The notes below the pieces were generated by a model. It was not told where the DNA came from. It worked only from the letters and a program-made list of their open reading frames with translations, and ran no database searches. From Neocallimastix lanati (nom. inval.) (taxonomy: Eukaryota; Neocallimastigomycota; Neocallimastigomycetes; Neocallimastigales; Neocallimastigaceae): DNA of 25,685 nt. Both the position numbers and the translations under genes were made by a program. Location: NCBI GenBank assembly GCA_016946835.1, contig JACVTC010000098.1, positions 697,501-723,185 on the forward strand, read 5' to 3'. Below are positions 11,281 to 19,048 of the stretch, piece after piece. Position 1 is the stretch's first letter. Each line of letters opens with the position of its first letter.

Positions 11281-11391
11281 ATTTATTATTATTTATTATT
11301 AGATATTATTATTTATTATTAGATATTATTATTTATTATTAGATATTATTATTCATTATTATTTACTATTATTTATTATTATTTCGTTTTT
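11281..11391. repeat. 20-bp tandem repeat
   Basis: AGATATTATTATTTATTATT occurs at 11301, 11321 and (with ATTC) 11341, flanked by partial ATTTATTATT units. Confidence 0.85.
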
Positions 11392-11460
11392 CTTCACTTA
11401 TTTTATTTATTCATCTATTTATTTATTTATTTATTTATTTAATCAAATGATTTTCTATAC

Positions 11461-11755
11461 TTTTTTTTTTTTTTTAATATATAATTTCTTCTTTTATCAT
11501 ATGTATTTCATTAATATTATATGGAATACAATAATTTTTTTTTTTTTTTTAATATATAATTTCTTCTTTTATCATTTGTATTTCATTAATATTATATGGA
11601 ATACAATAATTTTTTTTTTTTTAATATATAATTTCTTCTTTTATCATTTGTATTTCATTAATATTATATGGAATACAATAATTTTTTTTAATATAGAATT
11701 TCTTCTTTTATCATTTGTATTTCATTAATATTATATGAAATACAATAATAATATA
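11461..11755. repeat. Four-copy minisatellite (67-75 bp) with a variable poly-T arm
   Basis: The core AATATATAATTTCTTCTTTT and the following ATCATTTGTATTTCATTAAT...GGAATACAATAAT occur four times, with cores at 11476, 11551, 11623 and 11690. The T run before each core varies (about 15, 16, 13 and 8 T), which sets the spacing of 75, 72 and 67 bp. An open frame runs across the first three copies because those spacings are multiples of three; I treat it as non-coding. Confidence 0.9.
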
Positions 11756-12423
11756 ATAATTTTGTTATTTCAGTATCATTTGACTAACTAAATAGTCTCT
11801 AAGATTTAAATAAAATTTACAATTATTTATTAATCTTTATTATTATTTCTTTAATTAAATATTATTTAATATATTGTAATTTTTTTTTTTCTTCATTCAT
11901 TAAAAAAAAAAAAAAAAAAAAAAAATTACTATTTACATATAGTTATTATTCAATTTCATTAAATTCATTTATTTTCTATATATATACATATAGAAAATAA
12001 TATTTTTATTATTATAGTATTTCAATATTAGTATTTCGAAATTTACTAAAAAGTGAATCATCAAAGCTTTTCATTTTTTTTTTTTTTCCAAAGAAAATGT
12101 TGTTTTTATTAAAGCCTTCATGGCAAAAAATATTATAATAGTATGTGCCACATCTCTAAATTTCTTATATTATAATATTATTATTATATATATACTAGTG
12201 AATATTCTCTTTAAGCGTTAATTTCATTTATTTCCAAAAATAGTATTAGATACATATTTAATTTTAATTATTTTAATAATGCTATTTAGAATACAATTCA
12301 AAAAATGGATATTTTGCGCCTCCCATTTCTATTAATTTTCTACAGTAATATTGCTTTTGTCAATATAATTAATTAATTATTTGACATTTGACAAATTTAA
12401 AATACTTCTTTAATCATTATTCC
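11756..12423. other. Left flank of the retrotransposon
   Basis: AT-rich DNA with two homopolymer runs. The last 150 bp contain a more GC-rich patch (TTTTGCGCCTCCC at 12312-12324) inside a 23-codon plus-strand frame (12305-12376) that starts MDILRLPFLLIFYSNIAF and resembles a signal peptide. The element joins at 12423/12424 (ATTCC|TGTTAAGG). Confidence 0.5.
12305..12376 (+). CDS. Short signal-peptide-like frame next to the insertion site
   Basis: The frame is 23 codons, MDILRLPFLLIFYSNIAF then VNIIN and a stop, preceded by AAAAAATG. A charged N-region, a hydrophobic core and a small residue before the end resemble a secretory signal. It ends 48 bp before the element. It could be the first exon of a gene cut off by the insertion, or chance. 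Confidence 0.15.
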   Translation: MDILRLPFLLIFYSNIAFVNIIN

Positions 12424-12728
12424 TGTTAAGGTTTTAGAGAATTAAATAAAAATAAAGTAAGGAAACACAAATTTTATTTATTTATTTATTATTTTTATTT
12501 ATAAATTTATTTGATTTTATTTGATGATATTTAAAAATTAGTAGCAAAATTTACAACTATTTATACTTTTTTTTTCAAGGCATAAAAGTTGTTCTTGCCA
12601 CTAAATTACATTTTATTATTATTTTTCTTTTTATATATAAAAACTATTAAATTTAAATTGATTTTTATAATCAATTATATAAAATTTAATTATAACAATA
12701 TAAATAAAATACATTTATAATATTAATA

Positions 12729-12732
<4 letters not shown>
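12424..12732 (-). repeat. LTR1: 3' LTR of copy A
   Basis: About 309 bp, opening TGTTAAGGTTTTAGAG on the plus strand. The other end is set by TAATAAAAC followed by poly-T; the copy at 19585 ends TAATAAAACA, giving TGTT...AACA termini, so this copy lacks the last base. It differs from LTR2 by several indels in AT-rich parts. Confidence 0.75.
12557..12566 (-). promoter_or_regulatory. TATA-box candidate in LTR1
   Basis: The minus strand reads GTATAAATAG, conserved at the same LTR position in LTR2 (19724-19733). In a 3' LTR it would not drive the element itself. Confidence 0.45.

Positions 12733-12779
<47 letters not shown>
12733..12779 (-). promoter_or_regulatory. Poly-A polypurine tract candidate of copy A
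   Basis: 47 consecutive T on the plus strand, that is poly-A in the sense direction, directly before the LTR start. In this position a purine run primes plus-strand DNA synthesis. A pure A tract of this length is unusual; most known tracts contain G. Confidence 0.5.
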
Positions 12780-12784
<5 letters not shown>

Positions 12785-13241
12785 CTATCTAAAATATTAC
12801 TAATAAGAATTTATTTAATTGGCTAAAATTTTTATTACAATCTGTTAAAATATTCAAATAAAAATAAAAATACTATTCTAATATAAAGGTTTTTAATAAA
12901 ATAAAATATTTTTCAATATAAAATAAAACATTTCGATATAAAATTTTATAATAAAAGTTAAAATATAATATATAAATTTTTAATTATCAATATATAAAAA
13001 TATTATTAATACAAATTTTCATTATTAATATAAAAATAAAAAAAATAAGATTTATTATTAATATTGTTAATATAAGTTTTAAATATATAAAAATATTACT
13101 ATTAATATAAGATTTAATATAAAAATTATAAAGTTTAATATAATTTTTGATCTAATTTTTAATCTTTGAATTTAAAAATTTATTAAAGTACAAAAATAAT
13201 AATGTACACATAATGTATTAGAAATAAATCGTAGATTTAAT

Positions 13242-13269
13242 TAAGAATGCATTATTTAGTACATTCTTA
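13242..13269 (-). other. Hairpin just downstream of pol in copy A
   Basis: TAAGAATG (13242-13249) pairs with CATTCTTA (13262-13269), an 8-bp perfect stem with a 12-nt loop, 21 nt past the pol stop codon in the sense direction. It is conserved in copy B at 20415-20442. Confidence 0.4.
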
Positions 13270-13290
13270 TCAAGATGCCCCGACGAAGAC

Positions 13291-16200
13291 TCAAGCTTCT
13301 CTGTAAGCGGAGTTAAACTTTACTAAATTTTTAAAATGAACATTCCTATCGAGTTGTTTCCCAGTTTTCTGATCGATTAAGGTTGCCGTGTTGAATTGAA
13401 TTTTTAAAATTTTAAATGGTCCATTGTAATATGGTTCTAGCTTAGTGCGGCTAAAGTTTCTAACAAGAACAAGATCACCAGCTTTTAATTCTTTTCCTTT
13501 TTTCATACTTATTTGTTCTTCTCGTCTTGTTGCCCAATACTTGTTAGCATTCTTCACATTTTCGCATGCTTCTCTAGTCCATTGATAATGACGAACAAAT
13601 TTTTCCATTAAAATTTCATCATACGATTTACCTGCATTTTCAATTGTTCTTATGGCTATATCATAAGGCTGTTGGTCTTCTCTTCCATATACTAATTCAA
13701 AACTAGAATGTCCGGTAGCTGTGTTTTTGGTAGTTCGAAGTGCCCATAAAGCAGAAGGTAAAACTTCATCCCAATCTTGATTTTTCCTTCCTAATAAACG
13801 AAGTAATTTTCCAATTTCTTTATTTCGGTTTTCAGTGAGACCATTGGATTCAGGGTGATAGGTAGCTATGAATTTTACATAAACATCATAAAGATCAAGA
13901 AAGATTTTAGTCATATCAGAAGTGAATTGGACTCCATTATCTGTAGTAATAACTTGAGGCACACCATGTCTTGCAAAAACGTTTATTAAAAATTTAATTA
14001 TATCAGAGGAAGTTATGTTTTCAGTGGGTTCGGCTTCAACCCATTTGGTAAAGTAATCAACAGTTACTATAATATATTGATTATTATTTCTTGTTTTTGG
14101 TAACGGTCCTATAATATCTAATCCTAAATGCACAAAGGGACCCTCCACTTTAGTTGGATGGTTTTCGGTTGGTTCTGGATATGGTTGAGGACGATTTAAC
14201 TGGCATTTTTCACAATTACTAACAATTCTTTTGATATCTTTAATCATATGATTCCAATAAAAGTTTTTCTTAAGTCTTTGATATGTTTTGTAATATCCTT
14301 CGTGGCCAATATTATGAGCTTCTAAAATTAATTTAAACCTTTCATTTTCGTCCGTTATTAATTTTCTATAATTTCCATTGTCGATAAAATAATCTTCACC
14401 ATCAATAACAGTAAACTTTTCATTAATAAATTCCTTTATAACTTTAGATAATAATTCTTCATTATTTCCATTAGTAATTTTTGTTAATAATATCTTTCTC
14501 TCTTCCTTACTTTTCATTCTTGAAAGAGCATCAGCTAACACATTCTTTTTGCCTGATTCATATTTTATATTAATTCCGAGCATACTAGCGGTTAGACACC
14601 ATCTTGTTTGCCTTGCATTCAAAGGTTCTTTATTCTTAAATAAACCAACTAATGGTTTATGATCTGTGTAAATAGTTGTAGGTAATGGATTTCCTTCAAT
14701 ATAAGATTTAAATTTAGTCATACAGTAAAACAAAGCGGTTCCTTCTAAATCGGTAATACCATAATTCTTTTCAGCTTTCTTTAAACTTCTACTTATAAAG
14801 TGTATTGGATGCTCCTTACCGGTTTCTTCTTCTTTTTGTAAAAGAACTCCACCAATTCCATTATACGAAGCATCAGTTCTAATGATAAAAGGTTTGTCAA
14901 ATGACGGAAATTTTAGAATAGGTGCATTGATTAATTTTTCTTTTAGGAGTTCAAAGCTTTCTTGTTGTTCTTTATTCCATTCATATTTGGTATTCTTTTT
15001 CAATAATTTACATAAAGGTGAGGTAATTTGAGCATATTTAGGAATAAAATCACGATAATATCCCACTGCTCCTAAAAATGATCTTAATTCATGAAGTGAT
15101 GAAGGGGCTTCCCACTTCTTAATAGCTGTTATCTTACTTTCCATGGGACTTAATCCTTTAGTAGTAAGTTTGTGACCTAATACATCAACTTCAGTTTGAA
15201 GAAAATGGCACTTTTCAATATTAATTTTTAACTTGTTTTCTTTAAATACTTCTAATACTTGTTTAATATGAATTAAATGTTCTTCGATACTTTTTGAATA
15301 GATCAAAACATCATCAATAAATACATAAACAAATTCACCAATAAAAGGGAATAAAATTTTATTCATTTCTCTTTGGAAGGTTGAGGGAGCTCCAGTAAGT
15401 CCAAAAGGCATAACCTTAAATTGATAATTTCCAAACTTAGTAGTGAAAGTGGTTACTTCAACGCTTTCTTCATCCATTAAGATTTGGTGAAAACCAGAAA
15501 ATAAATCAAGAGTTGTAAATATTTTAGCTCCTCCGAGACTATCAAAAATTTCATCTATATATGGAACTGAATAAGAATCTTTTTCTGTCATATCATTGAC
15601 TTTTCGGTAGTCAATGCACAAGCGCCACTTTCCATTGTGTTTTAGAATGAGTACTACTGGAGATGACCATTCTGAACAGGATGGTTCTATCAATCCTTTC
15701 TTAATAAGCTTTGTAAGTTCTTCTTTTAAGATATCTGATTTTAATTTAGTTAACCTATAACTTCTTAATTTTACTGGCTTTGCATTTGCTTTCAAACGGA
15801 TCTTATGTGGTGAAAGTTTAGAAGGAGTTAGTTCTTCTGTTGAAGTGGCAACTATGTCAATCATTTCTTTGAGAATTTTAATAATTTGTTCTTTATAATC
15901 TTTATTTAAGGTACTTAAAAATTCATCACTCTCAATAAATTCCATTGGAGTTAATTCCTTTATAATTTCCTTTTCATTATTCGTTTCTTCAACTTTTCTA
16001 ATAGTGCAGATTATACTTTCTTCATCATAATATTGATTATTTATTTTAGCTATTTCTTCGTATTCACTTTCTGACAAAAGTTTACATAGACTGTTTAAGG
16101 TTGGATGAATAAATAAACAATGATCGATTTGAGTTTTAAAGTTTATTAACATATCATAAAATGAGTCTTCTTTCTCAATAATTCTAAAGTCCGCATTAAA

Positions 16201-17106
16201 TTCATAATTATTAATTTTTACTGGTAATCGAACAATAATTCCTTCCGAGTATTCTTCATCTTGTGTTGCTAGTTGGATTCTTCCACGACTTTTTCCAACT
16301 GTTTCATATTCACCAGGTAATTTATCAAAATACTGCTTAGTAACGATGCTTAGGTTACTACAAGAATCAATTAAAAGTTTTCCTAGTACTCCGTCAACAC
16401 TTGCATCAACCATTGCTAAGTCTTCTTCGGCTACTTCATTACTTTTACTTATGTAGCTATGGTTATAGTTATTTACTAATAAAGTTCGTGCTATTACATT
16501 GTCTACAGTTCCAATTATTTTAGACTTTTCTAACTTTAAACCTTGAGTTAATTGTGAACGAATTTTAGGACATGCATTCAAGAGTTGACCTATCGTAATA
16601 CTGGATTTAAGATTATTTAAATCATCCATAATATTGTAAGGTTCTTTATTATTCATCATTTTGATATTCCTTTTTACTAATTGAGTATTTCCATTATTAG
16701 TTTCCTTAGTTTTTGTTGAAATTAATTTTTCCAAAGTATTAGTTTTATTTTGTTGATTATCTTTATTCATTTCTAGATCTTCTATTTCATTATCGATTAC
16801 AAGTATATCTTCAGATTCAACTTTTTCCTTTCCTTTTGATGAATAATTGTTGTTTTCTTCTTTACTTTCTCTTACTCTTGTCATATTTCTTAATTCCTTT
16901 TCTTTTTGTTTTTCTTTGTTAATATTTGGTTGAGTTAAAATTGAAGGAAGTATTTGATTTTTATAAACTTTATTTGGTTTATTATGCAGCTCATTTTCTT
17001 TCTTCTTTCTTAAAGCAGGAGTTGCAAAAGGACGTGGATTATCTTTTAAACTTTTATGTACTTTCTTGGAATTATTTTCTTCTTTTTCGCTGTTATTATC
17101 ATTCAT
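13291..17106 (-). CDS. pol: Pol polyprotein of copy A: protease, reverse transcriptase, RNase H, integrase
   Basis: 1271 residues from the first methionine. The frame is open further upstream to 17325 and overlaps gag in the -1 frame, so Pol is probably made as a Gag-Pol fusion. Domains in order: a charged N-terminal linker (1-170); aspartic protease around LLIDSCSNLSIV (D247); RT about 435-650 with D534 (TTLDLFSGF) and FIDD (D598, D599); RNase H about 738-865 with D745, E788, D815 and D859; the integrase HHCC zinc finger H931, H935, C965, C968; the integrase core with D997 (LGLDIIG), D1056 (TTDNG) and E1092, spaced D-58-D-35-E; and a C-terminal GPF module at NGPFKI (1228-1233). There is no chromodomain after it. 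The catalytic set is complete except that the protease triad reads D-S-C instead of D-[ST]-G. The protein copies genomic RNA into DNA in virus-like particles and integrates it. The stop is TGA at 13293-13291. Confidence 0.95.
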   Translation of the reverse strand: MNDNNSEKEENNSKKVHKSLKDNPRPFATPALRKKKENELHNKPNKVYKNQILPSILTQPNINKEKQKEKELRNMTRVRESKEENNNYSSKGKEKVESEDILVIDNEIEDLEMNKDNQQNKTNTLEKLISTKTKETNNGNTQLVKRNIKMMNNKEPYNIMDDLNNLKSSITIGQLLNACPKIRSQLTQGLKLEKSKIIGTVDNVIARTLLVNNYNHSYISKSNEVAEEDLAMVDASVDGVLGKLLIDSCSNLSIVTKQYFDKLPGEYETVGKSRGRIQLATQDEEYSEGIIVRLPVKINNYEFNADFRIIEKEDSFYDMLINFKTQIDHCLFIHPTLNSLCKLLSESEYEEIAKINNQYYDEESIICTIRKVEETNNEKEIIKELTPMEFIESDEFLSTLNKDYKEQIIKILKEMIDIVATSTEELTPSKLSPHKIRLKANAKPVKLRSYRLTKLKSDILKEELTKLIKKGLIEPSCSEWSSPVVLILKHNGKWRLCIDYRKVNDMTEKDSYSVPYIDEIFDSLGGAKIFTTLDLFSGFHQILMDEESVEVTTFTTKFGNYQFKVMPFGLTGAPSTFQREMNKILFPFIGEFVYVFIDDVLIYSKSIEEHLIHIKQVLEVFKENKLKINIEKCHFLQTEVDVLGHKLTTKGLSPMESKITAIKKWEAPSSLHELRSFLGAVGYYRDFIPKYAQITSPLCKLLKKNTKYEWNKEQQESFELLKEKLINAPILKFPSFDKPFIIRTDASYNGIGGVLLQKEEETGKEHPIHFISRSLKKAEKNYGITDLEGTALFYCMTKFKSYIEGNPLPTTIYTDHKPLVGLFKNKEPLNARQTRWCLTASMLGINIKYESGKKNVLADALSRMKSKEERKILLTKITNGNNEELLSKVIKEFINEKFTVIDGEDYFIDNGNYRKLITDENERFKLILEAHNIGHEGYYKTYQRLKKNFYWNHMIKDIKRIVSNCEKCQLNRPQPYPEPTENHPTKVEGPFVHLGLDIIGPLPKTRNNNQYIIVTVDYFTKWVEAEPTENITSSDIIKFLINVFARHGVPQVITTDNGVQFTSDMTKIFLDLYDVYVKFIATYHPESNGLTENRNKEIGKLLRLLGRKNQDWDEVLPSALWALRTTKNTATGHSSFELVYGREDQQPYDIAIRTIENAGKSYDEILMEKFVRHYQWTREACENVKNANKYWATRREEQISMKKGKELKAGDLVLVRNFSRTKLEPYYNGPFKILKIQFNTATLIDQKTGKQLDRNVHFKNLVKFNSAYREA

Positions 17107-17248
17107 TTTTCTTTTTACAGCATTTATAATGATATCATCCTCACTTTCAGTTGTGTCACTAAAATCAGATTCTTCAGATTCTTCGTTAAAGGAATTATTA
17201 TCAATTGGAGTATTCTTAGTAAAAGTATTATTTTGTAAATTATTTAAT

Positions 17249-17301
17249 GAAGCTATTGTTTTGTCATTGGGAGTGCTTCTGCTCCCATTTAGAAGTTTAA
17301 A
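17249..17301 (-). promoter_or_regulatory. -1 programmed ribosomal frameshift signal of copy A (slippery site plus pseudoknot)
   Basis: In the sense direction the gag frame ends TCT TTA AAC TTC TAA. The heptamer T TTA AAC (17301-17295) is the canonical X-XXY-YYZ slippery sequence in the correct phase, and pol lies in the -1 frame. A 7-nt spacer follows. Stem 1 then pairs TGGGAG (17287-17282) with CTCCCA (17273-17268). Its loop contains GAAGC (17279-17275), complementary to GCTTC at 17253-17249, giving an H-type pseudoknot with loops of 2, 1 and 14 nt; the last loop is A-rich. The pol frame is open from 17325, and the gag stop lies just after the heptamer. The same bases occur in copy B. The pairing was found by eye and not folded by program. 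Confidence 0.85.
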
Positions 17302-18200
17302 GACTTTTTGGAATATATTTCTTTTTTATTTTTTTCCATAATCTTATTTAATTGAGGGCAATAGTATGAGTAATGACCTTCTTCCTTACAGAAGAAGCAA
17401 GTTTTAACGGATAAATTTCTCATTTTCTGGGTTGATTCTTCTATAATATCTTGAGGTTTCGGTTTATTATTTGTTTGATTTGTTTGGAAAGTTTCGTTTC
17501 TTCTTTTAGGATAAAGTCTTGAAGTAGTACTGTTTTGATTATTTTGATTATGTTGGGAATTATTAACATTATAGGTATTAATATTATTGTTCCTTACAGA
17601 AAGTCTATCTACTTTCTCGGCAATTTTGAAAGCTTTATCCATACTTATATCATCTTTAAGGGATAATTTCTTCCAGGCTTCATAATTATTTTGAATAGAA
17701 TCAATATAATCTAGTACACCAATGCGCTTTCTTCTCTTTTTATCAAGTTTAGTGTACAAAGTTCTATATCTTACATTAAAGTCTTTAATCTTTTCGTTTC
17801 TTTTAATTCGCATTGCACGAAGTTCTTTAAGAAGTAAATTTTGGTCTTCTTTAATACCGTAAAAATTTTCAAGACTTGAAATAATTTTTTCAAGGGAAGG
17901 AAATTTAATATCATCATCAACATTTTCTTCTTCATCATCATCTTCTTCTTCATCTGATGAATCATCACTTTCATCATCACTATCTTCTCCCAAATCTTCA
18001 ATAACGCGTTGTACTTCACCAGAGCTGGTAAGTAAACAAGCATTAAATATTGTTTCTGGATCTGTAATACCTTGTATCTTGATCCAAAGTTTTAATTCAG
18101 TAGCCCAGGACTTAATATCTAAATTGTCCTTGCTAAGTTTCACAATATCTCTTAATTCTTTTTTCAATTCTTTAAAGCTCAAAGTTGTTTCCTTGGACAT
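17289..18200 (-). CDS. gag: Gag capsid/nucleocapsid polyprotein of copy A
   Basis: 303 residues from MSKETTLS, chosen because the start context is AACAAAATGTCC. An upstream in-frame methionine at 18266 would add 22 residues of Tyr/Leu/Ile-rich sequence that look like translated leader. Residues 1-70 and 100-205 are helical and charged, as in retrotransposon capsids. A striking acidic block of Asp/Glu/Ser lies at 71-97. A Asn/Gln-rich linker (205-250) precedes one CCHC zinc knuckle, C268-X2-C271-X4-H276-X4-C281, which binds genomic RNA. The last 20 residues are Lys-rich and overlap the start of the pol frame. Gag assembles particles and packages the RNA; a minor fraction of ribosomes should shift at Leu301-Asn302 into pol, giving a fusion of about 1636 residues. 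Confidence 0.92.
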   Translation of the reverse strand: MSKETTLSFKELKKELRDIVKLSKDNLDIKSWATELKLWIKIQGITDPETIFNACLLTSSGEVQRVIEDLGEDSDDESDDSSDEEEDDDEEENVDDDIKFPSLEKIISSLENFYGIKEDQNLLLKELRAMRIKRNEKIKDFNVRYRTLYTKLDKKRRKRIGVLDYIDSIQNNYEAWKKLSLKDDISMDKAFKIAEKVDRLSVRNNNINTYNVNNSQHNQNNQNSTTSRLYPKRRNETFQTNQTNNKPKPQDIIEESTQKMRNLSVKTCFFCKEEGHYSYYCPQLNKIMEKNKKEIYSKKSLNF

Positions 18201-18375
18201 TTTGTTTAAATATTTCTTGTTGTATATTAATGAGGTGATTAAATAAGAATAAATTTGGAAATACAACTTTAAAAATATAATTTAATAGGTAATTTAATAT
18301 CGAATCAATTTTTAAAACAATATATTTTAGTAACTTTTGAAAATAATAATTTTATTTGCTTTCTTTAGTAGATAT

Positions 18376-18575
18376 AAGCTCGAAATCCTTATCGACAACT
18401 TAGTAGAAATTATAAAGCACGAGGTTCTTTTCGACTACTTTATTAAGAATAATTTTTAAGTTCGAAATCTTTATCGACAACTCAATAGAATAATTTTAAG
18501 TTCGAAATCTTTATCGACAACTCAATAGAATATTTTTCAAGCTCGAAACCTTTATCGACCACTTGAATTTTGTAA
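18376..18575 (-). repeat. Five 39-43-bp tandem repeats in the leader of copy A
   Basis: Units begin at 18376, 18415, 18458, 18498 and 18539, with plus-strand consensus AAGYTCGAAATCYTTATCGA followed by CAACTYAATAGAA. Most contain the palindrome TTCGAA or TCGAAA and the word TATCGAC. They lie 176-375 nt before the gag start in the sense direction. The middle two units are nearly identical; the second is the most diverged. Copy B has the same array at the right edge of the window. Confidence 0.88.
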
Positions 18576-18699
18576 TTTAGTATATTTGTAGTAATAAATT
18601 TAGAAGCAAAGTTTTATTTATTATTTTCACCTTTCAAAAATTTTTCTTTTTAAACGATAAATATTGTATTGTTATAGCTAATAAAATTATTAATTAATT

Positions 18700-19040
18700 A
18701 TAATTATTAAATACAAAAAAATAATCTTTATTGTCGTACAATCTGATAGTACACACTGTCTGACGTGCAGCTTACCTAATGGTGTCATGCCACGCGTGTG
18801 CCACGATTACTATATTCAATATAAAATATAGCAGTTCAGAGCCCACTAGCCCAATTACTATGTAGGATAAACTTAATCCGATAATCTATGTACGGAATAA
18901 AAAAATTTTAAAAGTATTCAATAATATTTTTATTAACTAATAAAAATTAACTAAAAACACAATATTTTCAAAGTAAATTAAGATTCTATTACAGGAATTA
19001 TATAACAAATAAAGTACCAGTAATAAAAAAAAATAAAAAA
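18700..19040 (-). other. Leader of copy A, central part with a GC-richer patch
   Basis: Within the AT-rich leader, 18735-18900 is markedly GC-richer. It holds a short hairpin ATTGT-CGT-ACAAT (18730-18742), the palindrome CACGCGTG (18791-18798) inside a direct repeat of TGCCACG (18788 and 18799), and two CTATGTA words (near 18859 and 18884). No frame of note occurs. Its place between gag and the primer binding site makes it element leader RNA. Confidence 0.5.
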
Positions 19041-19048
19041 AATTTAAA

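Noticed and set aside
11447-11728. Plus-strand 93-residue repeat protein
   Set aside because: The open frame results from minisatellite spacing of 75 and 72 bp; the fourth copy (67 bp) breaks the phase, which argues against coding selection.
12424-13290. LTR extending through the entire 870 bp between the left end and pol
   Set aside because: The TGTT...AACA termini and adjoining purine run favour an end near 12732; the shared 3' region right of it is explained as internal untranslated sequence. Not excluded without a third LTR to compare.
16926-17341. Several short plus-strand frames opposite gag/pol (and their copies near 24099-24514)
   Set aside because: They are antisense shadows of the gag-pol region.
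17771-18043. Met/Lys-rich alternative frame inside gag of copy A
   Set aside because: It is the shifted reading of the acidic GAT/GAA block; the same peptide appears as the out-of-frame tail in copy B.
18376-18575. CRISPR-like array
   Set aside because: Units are contiguous variants without unique spacers and lie in a eukaryotic retrotransposon leader.
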